DNA of 64,000 nucleotides from Fragum whitleyi (GCA_948146395.1 OX411544.1:93049232-93113231); one strand, 5' to 3'; counted from the stretch's first letter, positions 37,060 to 48,040 are shown. The notes: a model not told the origin generated them from the letters alone. Made by a program: numbers and translations.

Positions 37060-37370
37060 CTTATCAATCCCTCTGGTAATTGTTAAGACATGGTTACATG
37101 GAAAAAATAACCTGAAGGTAATTGTTAAACATGGTTACATAGTAAAAATAATCTGAAAGTAATTGTTAAACGTGGTTACTTTGTTAAAATAATCTGAAGG
37201 TAATTGTCAAATATGGTTACATGGTAAAAATAATCTTAAGGTATTTGTTAAACATGGTAACATAGTAAAAAATAATCTGAAAATAATTGTTAAACATGGT
37301 TGCTTGGTAAAAATGATCTGAAGTTAATTGTTTAACATGGTTACATGGACAAATAAATCTGAAGGTAACT
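37060..37370 (+). repeat. Roughly 42-bp tandem array built on a splice donor sequence
   Basis: About seven or eight units of 'aaggtaattgttaaacatgg' plus 'ttacatggtaaaaataatct', with differences. The 'aag|gtaatt' part matches the donor of exon 36819 and of the fragment at 37386-37440. Confidence 0.8.
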
Positions 37371-37375
37371 GTTTA

Positions 37376-37490
37376 AGATAAAGTGATTTTTTTCTGAAGA
37401 CGAGTATACTGTTGGTTCTAATGGACAAAGTACTTTGAAGGTAATTGTTTAACATAGAACTCACTTTCTCTGAGGATGAGTACAATGCAG
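37376..37490 (+). pseudogene. Two partial copies of AREL1 exon 36819
   Basis: First copy, about 37386-37440: the translation begins 'FSEDEYT', differs by Val for Ala, and runs to the same Leu-Lys followed by 'gtaatt' donor. Second, about 37456-37490: 'ELTFSEDEYNAG' without donor. No acceptor was seen for either, so they are remnants of local duplication, though the first donor could still be used. Confidence 0.8.
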
Positions 37491-37520
37491 GGTTGAATTG
37501 ATAAAATAAAGTGAACATAA

Positions 37521-38573
37521 AACAAGGGGACCATGATGGTCCTATATGGCACACCTTGCCATTTTCAATAGGTTTCATCCTTGTGACATGACAAGTTTTC
37601 TGACCAAGTTTCATGAAGATTGGAACATATATGTGGCCTCTAAGAAAATTGTCATAAAGGCCCCTTTTCCTGTGATATCACATGAATCTTTCCCCCATTT
37701 CAGTAGGGATCATCCAGGTGACCTGACAAGTATTCCGACCAGGTTTCATGGAGATTGGCCCAAATTTTTGGCCTCTAGAGTATAAACAAGAAAATTGCCA
37801 TTAAGGCCCCTTTTCCCGTGATATGGTATTGATCCTTCCCATTTTCAATAGAATTCATCTTTTGTGACCTGGCAAACATTCTGACCAAGTTTCATGAAGA
37901 TTGGACCATAAATGTGGCCTCTAAGAAAATTGTCATAAAGGCCCCTTTTCCTGTGATATCACATGAATCTTTCCCCCATTTCAGTAGGGATCATCCAGGT
38001 GACCTGACAAGTATTCCGACCAGGTTTCATGGAGATTGGCCCAAATTTTTGGCCTCTAGAGTATAAACAAGAAAATTGCCATTAAGGCCCCTTTTCCCGT
38101 GATATGGTATTGATCCTTCCCATTTTCAATAGAATTCATCTTTTGTGACCTGGCAAACATTCTGACCAAGTTTCATGAAGATTGGACCATAAATGTGGCC
38201 ACTAAGGTGTAAACAAGAAAATTGTCATTAAGGCCCCTTTTCCTGTGAATTGGCACAGATCCTCACCATTTTCGATAGGGTTCATCCTTATGACCTGACA
38301 AACATTCTGACCAAGTTTCATGATGGTTGGACCAAATTGTGGCTTCAAGAAAATTGTCATTATGGCCCCTTTTCCCATGATATGGCACAGATTCTTCCCA
38401 TTTTCAATAGGGTTTATCCTTATGACTTGACATTCTTACAAAGTTTCATGATGATTGGTCCATATTTGTGGCCTCTAGAATGTAAACACTTAAATTGTTG
38501 ACGTCTGATGATGGAGGACGGACATTCAATGATCGCAAAAGAGCACCTTGAGCACCATGTGCTCAGGTGAGTT
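37521..38573 (-). mobile_element. 'agctcacctgagca' element, reverse orientation
   Basis: Ends 'ggggaccatgatggtcct' and 'gagcaccatgtgctcaggtg' mark the family read on the other strand. Bases from about 37637 to 37914 recur at about 37917 to 38194 with no difference seen by eye, a 280-bp recent internal duplication. Confidence 0.8.
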
Positions 38574-38853
38574 AAAAAATGAACAAAATTTTGGTAAGAA
38601 AAATCTTGTCTCTCCCTGAGGATACAACAGATTTTAGATGGAGAATTACATTTTATTTGTTAATTCTATATATTGAAGAAGGAATTTTTACTCTTTTTTT
38701 CGGATAGGTATTCATCATGACCTGATAAAATCAATGATCTACAGCTAGTGAGACTAAGGTACTGTAACATTGCAGCCTATTATGCACAAAGGGAATATTG
38801 GGCATAATTTATACTGTTAGATAGAATTATCTTTATTTCTGATCGTTCTCTAG

Positions 38854-39042
38854 GTGGTAGACTTGCTGCCAAATGGTTCAAAGATTTCTGTCACAAACGA
38901 GAACAAGTTACAATATCTAGATCTACTGGCCCAACATAGACTGGCTAACAGTGTTAAAGATGAAATAGACAGCTTTCTGAAGGGGTTAAATGAACTTGTA
39001 CCAGACAATCTGCTCAGTATATTTGATGAAAACGAATTGGAG
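38854..39042 (+). CDS. AREL1: AREL1-like, exon 12 visible (HECT)
   Basis: Acceptor 'cgttctctag', donor 'TTGGAG|gtaagt', phase 0 to 0, 63 codons. 'VTNENKLQYLDLLAQHRL' and 'FLKGLNELVP' belong to the HECT N-lobe region close to the hinge. The ORF runs into the intron, but the donor consensus and the fit to the next exon are clear. Confidence 0.95.
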
Positions 39043-39366
39043 GTAAGTGCAATTTGCCATTGCAAATCCTTTCTTCGTCTCTTCATCAAATTCAAGATAA
39101 TCTATATGAATTCTAATAGACTTGAACTAAATTTTCAATTTATTTTCTTTTTAGGATATGTTGTTTTTTGTGATTGCTTTAATAACTTTATAAGGGGTGC
39201 ACTGAAGATTAAGAGACATTGATATAAGTATTAAATTTTCAATATCATGAGACTCTCTAAATAAAAATTTAAGGGGTCAAAAGGACACTCTGAAAAAAAA
39301 TCTCTGTATGTCAAAATAAGAAAATTTCAGTTTTCTGCAGGTTAACCCGTAGTTTACATATTATAC

Positions 39367-39470
39367 AAAAACACTTTAACAAAATTATTTTCACCTCCAA
39401 TCATTTTGAATTATCTACCTAAGATAATTCAAAATGATCGGAAGTGAAAATAATTTTGTTAAAGGATGTA
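39367..39470. repeat. Inverted repeat 'ttaacaaaattattttcac'
   Basis: Arms of about 42 bp ('tcattttgaattatc' against 'gataattcaaaatga') around 'tacctaa'. The second arm end is then repeated once more ('aaggatgtattcaaat'), 45 bp before exon 39536. Confidence 0.75.
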
Positions 39471-39535
39471 TTCAAATGAAATAGTTTTGTAAAAGGATGT
39501 ATTCAAATCACTTGGTTTCTCCATCTGATTTTTAG

Positions 39536-39622
39536 TTGCTTATGTGTGGAATGAGGAAATACAGTGTCTCAGATCTGAAGAATAACCACGTGGTAACTGG
39601 ATCTTCACAGTCATTTAGAAAG
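39536..39622 (+). CDS. AREL1: AREL1-like, exon 13 visible (HECT)
   Basis: Acceptor 'ctgatttttag', donor 'AGAAAG|gtaaca', phase 0 to 0, 29 codons. 'LLMCGMRKYSVSDL' continues the hinge-proximal HECT segment from the previous exon's 'IFDENELE'. Too short for a standard ORF cut-off. Confidence 0.93.
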
Positions 39623-40015
39623 GTAACATCTGAATAGAAATTGTGAACATCAATTTCTTGGAAGATGTGGCTTGAATGGGCTGAGCTTATTTCTATATTG
39701 TGAAAATTTGTTTAAAAAAAAGTTATCAAGTGGAATTAATGAGATTTCTTTCTTCTTTTCATAGACAAACATGATGTTTAAAAGCATTTCTTTGCTAGGT
39801 TATCTTAATTTCTTAATAGCAAATAATTTCATAATTGAATACTTTCTATGAGGTGTCAATTTCCTGTGTATAATAGCATTTACTTTGCTTTATGAGAGTT
39901 TGCATGAATTATCTCATTTTCTGAATAATCAGCACAAAAGGGGTCTGTAGATCGATTCAGTTGATCTAAATCTTTTATGATATGAATACAAACAAGTTTC
40001 TCCTCTTTCCTGCAG

Positions 40016-40191
40016 ATATTAGATTGGTTTTGGGCAATCATTGCCAGTTTTAATGATGAACAAATGGCCCGATTGTTACAGTTTGCCACAGGATGTTCTC
40101 AGTTACCACCAGGTGGATTCACCGAGCTTGTACCCAAATTTCAGATCTCTCCAGCCTATACCTACAATACTCTACCTACCGCCCATACCTG
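40016..40191 (+). CDS. AREL1: AREL1-like, exon 14 visible (HECT C-lobe)
   Basis: Acceptor 'ctctttcctgcag', donor 'CATACCTG|gtgagt', phase 0 to 2. 58 codons and two bases, with 'LLQFATGCSQLPPGGF' and 'LPTAHT'. In HECT ligases the residue after 'TAHT' is the catalytic Cys that accepts ubiquitin; here its codon begins TG and is completed by the next exon. If the intron is retained the codon becomes TGG (Trp) and the next is TGA, giving a protein that stops at the active site. Confidence 0.95.
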
Positions 40192-41510
40192 GTGAGTGTG
40201 TAACTATAACTAGACAATTTCACTGAGCTGGTAACCAAATTTCAGATCTATCCAGCCCATTCGGAACATCACTCAGCTATTTCCGTAAACTGCAACAGAC
40301 CTCAAATGTATGTAAGGCGGATGGGTATGTAACAAAACCATGCATTTTGTTAGGTGGAAACAGTGTAAGAAAAACTAGCACAGTAGATTTAGATCTTTTA
40401 CAGTAAATAACGGCTGAAAAATCTTAAATTTTTGAGAATGATGATTCATTCTCAAAATTAAGATTTTTTCAGCCGTTATTGAAGAAACTAAATATATTTA
40501 TTTTAGGATACGATGGTTTCACGTCAGTGACTTAAACGAGTAGCATTGGCAATGTCGAATGTTTTCACTCACAATTTCGAGTGCTAACGCCATTTTAACT
40601 GACCTCATCGAGTTTTTCCAATGTTTTCCAGTAATTTTTAAAAATAGTCTGTCTATGTACATCCAAGATTGATCGTGAGATTGATCAAGTGGTGTTCCGA
40701 ATGCTTTCCAGCCTATACCTACAATTATCTAACTACCACCCACACCTTGTAAGTGTATAACTATGACTAGACAATTTCACTCAGCTGGTACCCAAATTTC
40801 ATCTCTCACACCTGGTAAGTGTATAAATAAGACTAGACATTTTCACTGATCTGGTAACCAAATTTTAGATCTCTCCAGCCTATACCTACTGCCCACACCT
40901 GGTAGGTATATAATTATGACAAGACAAATTCACAAGCTGGTACCCAAATTCCAGATCTGTCCAGCCTATACCTACAATACTCTACCTACAGCCCACACCT
41001 GGTAAGTGTATAATTATAACGACAATTTCACCGAGCTTGTACCCAAATTTTGGATCTCTCCAGCCTATACCTACAATACTCTACCTACCGCCCATACCTG
41101 GTAAGTGTATAACTATAACTAGACAATTTCACTGAGCTTGTACCCAAATTTCAGATCTCTCCAGCCTATACCTACAATACTCTACCTACCGCCCATACCT
41201 GGTAAGTGTATAACTATAACTAGACAATTTCACTGAGCTAGTACCCAAATTTTGGATCTCTCCAGCCTATACCTACAATACTCTACCTACCGCCCATACC
41301 TGGTAAGTGTATAACTATAACTAGACAATTTCACTGAGCTAGTACCCAAATTTTGGATCTCTCCAGCCTATACCTACAATACTCTACCTACCGCCCATAC
41401 CTGGTAAGTGTATAACTATAACTAGACAATTTCACTGAGCTGGTACCCAAATTTCAGATCTCTCCAGCCTATACCTATAAAACTCTACCTACCGCCCACA
41501 CCTGGTAAGT
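40192..41510 (+). repeat. Array of the exon 40016 3' end and donor, about nine copies
   Basis: Repeat of about the last 73 exon bases plus 28 intron bases. Donor-like GT sites lie at 40749, 40815, 40902, 41002, 41101, 41202, 41303, 41404 and 41505; the last six are spaced 99-101 bp. Most read 'CTG|gtaagt', which is closer to consensus than the real 'CTG|gtgagt'. Some units also keep 'aaatttcag', others have 'aaattttgg'. The part at 40260-40700 is unrelated and holds a hairpin at about 40400-40482. Confidence 0.93.
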
Positions 41511-41568
41511 CTATAATTAACAAATCCCTGACATCAATGAACAATGTGGATTGAACAATCAGAAACCT

Positions 41569-43227
41569 GGGGCCTCTTTCAAGAAAGGTCCTACGATTGA
41601 AAATTGGTTGTATCACAATCATACAATAAATATTGGCTTTCAAGACACTTTTTGGCTTTCAAGAAAGGTGTCATATCGTGAATTCTACGATAAAATATAC
41701 AACACCTTCAGACCAGTCGTAAATTTTACGATTTTGTCCCTATGAGCCTAAAATTTTCTCAGATTCCTTTCTAGCGGTCGAGGATGTTAGAACCATGATT
41801 TAGCTATGCACATGCCAAATTTCCCAGAACAATATAGTGTGATAAACGAGATATATTGAAAACAATTGATGCACTATTATTTTGTTATTTTATATTACTC
41901 TGTGATAATCGTACGATTGTCGTATAATGTTTACATAGTGGTATAAAGTTGTTTTTTTACCGTAAGAATCGACCCTTTCATGATCATGACTGAAACTGTT
42001 TGCCTAACCCTTACTAATGACACAGAAAGTGGGAGATATGAAATCAATAGATTTTTTACATATATACAAATTACTTATTTTTTTTAAACAAATTATTCTC
42101 ATATTATGCAATATGGATTTCTGTGTTTTACGCTTCAAGAACTACATTAATTAAAAGGAAAATTCCACAACCTATAGTCAAAACCAGACAATTTTTGATA
42201 AATAGGAGGGTTTCTTATTAACAAACAGCAACAACAACAACAACAAAACCGCTGCACTCGATTTTTTTTCTCTCCCCCTTTTCGTCAAATATGAAATGAG
42301 CAAATAATCAAGCAAATACAATAAGTGAACGGCGATACTAAGCCAGATGAAACATGTCTTAGCTACATACATGTATAATTGTTGTAGTTACACGGATACA
42401 ACAACGCGCACTGTACTAAAACCTAAGTTGAAGTTATCAGTAATTTTGTATGAAAGCGATGAAATATAATATCCATCTAAAGTTTGTTTCAATACCATCC
42501 TTCTATAGTTCGTTTCAATACCTTCCACATAGGCACAGAACTATACAGATTTGAAGAATTACATAACAAATACACGGATGAGCCATTTTTTTCATCTTAC
42601 CTTTTTAACAATTTTGTATTCTTATACATGCATATACTTCACCAGAAAACAACCAACCAACCAAACAACAATGATAATAAAATAAAATGATAAAAAACTC
42701 ATACAACGAAAACTTGGTGGAGATGATCATTAACTAGAGCATGTGCATTTTTACCATGCGGTCCAATGTTCGATTGCTTCAAATTCAGTGCAACAACTGG
42801 TACACTTTCATTGGAAAGCAAATCGACAGAGTAAGCTAAATTAACTATGCAATTATGAGCACTTGTATAATTATCTTGACATAGATATTTAGATATCGAT
42901 GAGAAATGTGTAGTTCAACAAATTAAGTTTAAAAAACCTTGTTTAATATGCATTAATATACAAGTAAATGGCTTTTCTACGGCCAGTTTGCTGATTTACC
43001 CTTTTTGGTATTGTAAAAAGTGGACAATTTACCCACTAACGCAGAAATTTATATCATATGATCAGCATGTGCAGATGTGAAAGATCAACTTTACGATAAT
43101 CTTATGAGGTCGTATAGTCTGCGAATTTTCAACGATGTTTTTGTGAAAGCCATTTACGACGGTCTTAAATATAATTGTACGATAATTATAAGATAAATCG
43201 TGCGATATTTTTCTTGAAAGAGGCCCC
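41569..43227. mobile_element. 1.66-kb TIR element, non-autonomous
   Basis: Ends 'ggggcctctttcaagaaa' and 'tttcttgaaagaggcccc' are perfect 18-bp inverted repeats. Inside the ends are further inverted pairs built on 'cgtacgatt' and 'ttttacgat'. No transposase-like frame is seen. It fills much of the last AREL1 intron. No clear target-site duplication. Confidence 0.8.
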
Positions 43228-43688
43228 TGATTTATAATTTGATGATTGTTCAACTCTGTAATTTTCCTCCTTTTGATGTCAAACATGATAGTGGGTAGGT
43301 GACTTAAATATAGTAACTACAGCTTGTTGCTATAGGGTGTTCTCTAAAGATATCTATTTTGTTTAATGTGTGTCACCATGAATATTCAGACAAATGACGT
43401 TTTGATGTCTGTAGGGATTTACCTTACTAAGATGAAGAAACTCTGGCCAGCAACCAGCTAATTACAATACCGACAGATTCAGTACAGTCATTGAGTACAC
43501 AGTGAAAAAGTACTAAGCTGAAATTGAAAAAATTGTTGACCCTGGTCAGCCAGCTGATTCCACAAGCTGACCAGAGTAAAAAAAAATTCTCTCTAGACAG
43601 ATTTTCTAAATTTTAGGGCTATAAATCTTATTTGTATTATGGTTATTTTTCCAAATAAAATTTCTTATTGACTTATGCAAATTTCTTT

Positions 43689-43835
43689 AAACCCTTGTCA
43701 TGCTGAATAAATAATCTTTGCTAAATTGCAACAAATCAAAGTGCTCAAAGCACAAGATGCATTCTTGTGAGTAGGTTATCATTTTGAAAATAAAAATTTT
43801 CAGCTTTTATGGATTCAAAAGCAAGACAAGGGTTA
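43689..43835. repeat. MITE, TIR 'aacccttgtcatgctgaat', short copy
   Basis: Left end intact, right end 'gcaagacaagggtt'. About 100 bp of the inside is missing compared with the 240-bp copies. Confidence 0.7.
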
Positions 43836-44166
43836 AAATCTTAGTACTTAAAGATTTTCAATCCCTGACAGCTATTTTGTTAATGTTTTCCAGTAGATTA
43901 TCTAAAAAAAATTGTTAGATTATCACTACCAGAAAATTATACCCAAGACATGTATATTTATACCAAAGAAATACAATAATCGTTTAATTTTTAGGTAAGA
44001 TTGATAAATCTTTCATTTAAGCCTCTTGAAAAAATACAGCTTTCGTTGTTTAGTCAATGAAAGATAAATTGTTTTTCACTGAAATAAAAAATTATATTCT
44101 ATTAAATAAGCTGGATCTGAGTTTTAATTATTGCATGCATTGTAGCTGCTTCACATCTACTTTCAG

Positions 44167-44269
44167 TTTCAACAATCTGTGTTTACCAGACTATGAGAGT
44201 ATAGAACAATTCCATAAATCACTGCTGATTGCCATTAATGAAGGAAATCAAGGATTTGGTCTGGTTTGA
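44167..44269 (+). CDS. AREL1: AREL1-like, last exon (HECT C-lobe end)
   Basis: Acceptor 'catctactttcag'. The first base T completes the catalytic Cys codon (TG|T), then 'FNNLCLPDYES' and, at the end, 'NEGNQGFGLV' and TGA at 44267-44269. This acceptor is preferred over 'gcattgtag' at 44147, which would insert seven residues into the invariant 'TAHTCFN' loop. 33 residues follow the Cys, as in vertebrate AREL1. No AATAAA was noticed in the next 370 bases. Confidence 0.93.
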
Positions 44270-44600
44270 CCGTGTCAGGAATTTGGTCTGGTGTGACCAT
44301 GTGAGGAATTTGGTCTGGTGTGAACATCTCTATGAATTATCTTAGTGTAACTATGTGAAAGTTATCTTGGCCTAATGTGATGTCAGGGACCTAGCCTAGA
44401 GTGATGATAACAAGACCTGCATTACCGATTTGGTATGGTGTACCCACATAACCATTTCAAGGATTTGACCCAGAGTGCACATGTCAGGGACTTACCCTAG
44501 TGTGATAACATCAAGGTCGTTATTACCTAGTGTGATAACATCAAGGACAACATTACCTACTTGGCCTTTTGTGATAATACATAATGTCTTGCATTCTCTG
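44252..44600 (+). repeat. Repeat of the last codons and stop, then degenerate units
   Basis: 'ggatttggtctggtttgac' at the CDS end is followed by 'ggaatttggtctggtgtgac' twice at 27-bp spacing, then looser units with 'tagtgtgataacatcaagg'. The terminal Gly-Phe-Gly-Leu-Val-stop sequence itself has thus been copied into the 3' UTR. Confidence 0.75.
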
Positions 44601-44632
44601 GTGCACTTTCATTAGTGATCTTTACTGTAAGC

Positions 44633-44995
44633 AGGGGTGTGGAATTCCAATGCCTGACTTGTCCGTTATGGGTTTTTCTACTTGCTGACAAGTACATTTT
44701 TCTATGCCACTTGTCAGTGGACAAGTAAATACCAGGACATATCTCTGATTGTTACTAAACAGATCTAAGAGATAAATAATCATAATGTTTATACCAAAGG
44801 GAAGAGAACATTGTTTTCAATGAAGAAAATGCTGGAGTCCAGCATTTTCTTCTTTGAAAAACAATGTTTTCTCAAAATTTATTGATTTTCTTTTTTGTGG
44901 ACTAGTTCTTTTTGATCCTGGATAAGTAGAAAATCATCCTTGACTTGTCCGGGGGAAAAGTAGAGAAAATCAATTCTGTATTTCCACACCCCTGT
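44633..44995. repeat. MITE, TIR 'caggggtgtggaa'
   Basis: 'caggggtgtggaattcc' and 'tttccacacccctg' are inverted ends of a 363-bp unit with 'gacttgtccg' in both halves and a strong central hairpin 'gaagaaaatgctgga' / 'tccagcattttcttc'. Confidence 0.8.
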
Positions 44996-45813
44996 TGTGA
45001 GAAAACCAAGGATTTAGTCTCAAAGCTGGGACAAAGATTATAAGACTTCCTTTTTAGCTCGACTATTCGAAGAATAGGGGGGCTATTCCAGTCACCCGGG
45101 CGTCGGCGTCAGCATCGGCGTAATGCTTTGGTTAAGTTTTTACGTGCAAGTGTTTAAAATCTCTGTTTCTATTAAAGCTATTGCTTTGAAACTTTGCACA
45201 TGCTTCTGTGACCATAATATCAGCATCTATACAAAGATTCATTACTCTGATATTGAATTTAGTGGAATTTTAACCCTTTTCGGAAGTAGAAATCTTGGTT
45301 TAGTTTTTACGTGCAAATGTTGTTTTTCTGTAATATCTCTATTTCTACTAAAGCTATTGCTTTGAAACTTTGCACATGCTTCTGTGACCATAATATCAGC
45401 CTCTAGACAAAGATTCAATACTCTCATTATGAATTAAGTGGAATTTTAACCCTTTTCGGACTTAGAAATCTTGGTTAAGTTTTTACGTGCAAATGTTGTA
45501 CATCACTTATAGCTCTTTTTCTACATAGGCTTTTGCTTGGAAACTCTACACTTGCTTCTGTTACCATGATATCACCCTCTTGACAAAGATTTATTACTCT
45601 GATATTGAATTTAGTGGAATTTTAACCTTTTTCAGACTCAGAAATTCTTGGTTAAGTTTTTACGTGCAAATGTTGTACATCAGTTATATCTCTAATTCTA
45701 TTTAAGCTATTGCTTTCAAACTTTGCACATGCTTCAGTGTTCATAACAACAGCCTCTTAATAAAGATTCAATTCTCTGGTATAGAACTTAGTGGATTTAT
45801 AACCCTTTATGGA

Positions 45814-45898
45814 GCCGCGGCAATAACGCAGTTGGTAGCGCGCCGGACTTCTAATCCAGGGGTCTATATTCGCACGGGTTCGATCCCCGGCCGCGGCA
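45814..45898 (+). other. tRNA-Arg(UCU)-like fold, SINE promoter
   Basis: The acceptor stem pairs fully ('gccgcgg' with 'ccgcggc'), the anticodon loop is 'cttctaa' (UCU), and the T arm is 'gggttcgatccc'. A-box 'gcagttggtagcg' and B-box 'ggttcgatccc' form an internal RNA polymerase III promoter. A scan may call it tRNA-Arg, but the fused SINE body and the target-site duplication make it a SINE head. Confidence 0.8.
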
Positions 45899-46102
45899 CG
45901 TATCCTTTCCGACATTTGTCTTCCACCAATGGGTAGATAATCGTAAACCTATGTGGAATAGCAACTGGAGGCTAGGAAAGGGATGTGGTGGTAGTACTGG
46001 TGTGAGAAATACCAGGAATCCATCGTTAGGTGCTCCAGTCGTTGCAATGTAACTGAGAGAATGTTGAAAGCTACGTAAAACCCCAATTCAAATCAAATTA
46101 AT
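45814..46102 (+). mobile_element. tRNA-Arg-like SINE with 10-bp target-site duplication
   Basis: Full SINE: tRNA-like head, body with 'accaatgggtagataatcgt' and tail 'gttgaaagctacgtaaaacc'. It is flanked by the direct repeat 'cctttatgga' at 45804-45813 and 46103-46112. Other units of the host element show the empty-site sequence 'aaccctttt.ggacttagaa', which confirms insertion into that unit. Confidence 0.9.
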
Positions 46103-46724
46103 CCTTTATGGACTTAGAAATTCTTGGTTAAGTTTTTACATGCAAATGTTGTATTTGTGTAATATCTCTATTTCTACTACAGCTGTTGCTTGGAAACTTT
46201 ACACATGCTTCTTTGACCATAATATCAGCCCACAGAAAAAGATTCATTACTCTGATATTTAATTTAGTGGAATTTTAACCCTTTTTGGCCTTAGAAAATC
46301 TTGGTTAAGTTTTTACATGCAAATGTTTTATGTTAGTTGTACATCTGTTCCTACTAAAGCTATTGCTTTGAAACTCTGCACATGCTTCTGTGACCATAAT
46401 ATCAGCCTCTAGACAAAGATTCTTTTCTCTTGACTTTCATTTTATTGAATTTCCAATGTCGATATTGATTTGCTGCTACTATCCAGCACTAGGAATAGTC
46501 GAGCTTCGCTGTCCTCCGACAGCTCTTGTTTTGTTACTCCTCTGAGAATTTATTCAACCTTAAAATTGAATTTCAGATTAATTGTAGCATAAACATTACT
46601 GAAAACATAAAACTTTTAGTATTAAAGCAATAATATCTTAAGATTTTATAAGCTTTCTCCAGTGTTAATGCAAAAATGTAGAATTCGCAAAAATCTTCAG
46701 TTGAAATTAAATAGAACGAGGATA

Positions 46725-47160
46725 ATCATTTGTTTTAGTGTAAGGTCGAGTTATTTCTATATATAGATTTTTTTTTTCAAGTAAGATTGATTGATATTTC
46801 AATTTCTGAACAACAAAAGCTCTGTTTTCACCAGTGACAGAGCCACATACTGCCACAAGTGAAAACATAGCTATTATTGATTACAAAATGAAATATCAAT
46901 CAATCTTACTTGAAAAAAAAAAAAAATCTATAGTTTTAATGTGAAAATGAGTAAATGTGAAATTTTAGGACAAATTTTCTTAAAGCGCATCATTTTGCAA
47001 GCGATTGCTATGCAACTTTTATGATAACGTACCTCATTGGGATCTGCTTAGATAAAATCAGATAGGGTGAAATGAACGGAAGCACGGTGTAAGTTTTTGA
47101 TAATTTCACTGGTTAGACGGTGAGTTTATCAAACAGTATTCTACCCCTACTTCTTGAGAA
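46725..47160. repeat. Interspersed repeat, copy of 13720
   Basis: Shares 'gattgattgatatttcaatt' / 'aaatgaaatatcaatcaatc' inverted arms, 'gcgcatcattttgcaagcga' and 'tgataatttcactggtt' with 13720-14120. Confidence 0.65.
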
Positions 47161-47326
47161 TCCACCTAAAGGTATTGCTGAAAGTTGTCCAAACTTGGAG
47201 TCAGGTCTGGCACAATCTAGATTGTACAGTATCCCTGCTCCTTGACCTCCAAAATGGCACATTTCTTCACATTTTAAAATGTCTGCACAATATATTTATT
47301 GTGGAAGGAAAACAAACAGCAAATTG

Positions 47327-47400
47327 TTGGTAGGCAGCCAAAATGTCGTAACTACAGCATGAAGAAGCTGTAGTTATGGCATTAAAGTTGCCTACCAAGG
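47327..47400. repeat. Hairpin with 'ttggtaggca' ends
   Basis: 'ttggtaggca' and 'tgcctaccaa' ends around 'cgtaactacagc..gctgtagttatg'. Complete small palindrome. Confidence 0.8.
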
Positions 47401-47769
47401 AAAAGTATAAAAAGAAATGGCAGAAATTCACGTACATAACAGTAATCTCTGTATTTATGTGTGATTTGATTGGTCATAAAATTTTTTGATTGACAGCTGT
47501 GATCTTTTAATTTTCATATTTTACTGATTATCAATCACAAAATGAGAATTCTAGGCATGGAAACTACTCTTCCACAACATTTATCAAATAAGTTAATTAC
47601 TAATGAGATTTATTGAATCTATTTTGATGAAATATCTTTTGAAGGGGAGAAATTAGTTTAAACCAAGAATTTGAATCCTCTATGATTTATGTGAGTGTAT
47701 TTTCTATCAAAAATTCACTTAAATTAGTCACCAGCAATTTATGTCAAGTCTTGAACAGTTATGCTTTCA

Positions 47770-48040
47770 TTATACCCCCCTGAACTATGTTTTAGGGGTA
47801 TATAGGAGTCAGCTTGTTGGTCGGTCAGTCAGTCTGTCTGTCAGTCCATCTGCTGTAGCATTTTCTTGTCCGCTCAATTTCACAGCAACTAATGGGTGGA
47901 TTTCATTGAATCTTTACAGATGTTATCAGTATCGGGTAGAGATTTGCAAGTGATATTTTGGTTGCGATCATAGACTTTGACAGAGTAATGTCCCTTTGAT
48001 GGCTTTTCAATCTTGGTTAACACTTGAAGGGGGGCATTAG
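47770..48040 (+). repeat. 'tataccccctgaactatg' element
   Basis: 'ttatacccccctgaactat' / 'ggggtatata' short inversion, then 'ggtcggtcagtcagtctgtc', ending near 'aggggggcattagt'. Plan as in 8110 and 25329. Confidence 0.6.

Larger units (their letters stand above)
45055..46532 (+). mobile_element. 'agctcgactattcgaa' element, split by a SINE
   Basis: Inverted 'agctcgactattc' (45056) and 'gaatagtcgagct' (46493). The inside has six units of 170-178 bp ('ggttaagtttttacgtgcaa', 'gaaactttgcacatgcttct'). Right end 'ctccgacagctcttgtt'. The fourth-to-fifth unit spacing is normal once the SINE is removed. Confidence 0.85.

Noticed and set aside
40192..41510. A series of real extra exons after 40191
   Set aside because: Copies lack good polypyrimidine-AG acceptors in most units, period 101 is not a multiple of three, and the encoded segment would repeat the C-lobe strand before the active site. 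Kept as decoy donors only.
44147..44166. Acceptor 'gcattgtag' for the last AREL1 exon
   Set aside because: It keeps the frame but inserts seven residues right after the catalytic Cys; the next AG at 44166 restores the conserved 'TAHTCFN' loop.
45814..45898. Functional tRNA-Arg(UCU) gene
   Set aside because: The fold is good, but it is joined to a SINE body and tail and the whole is framed by a target-site duplication, so it is a SINE promoter.
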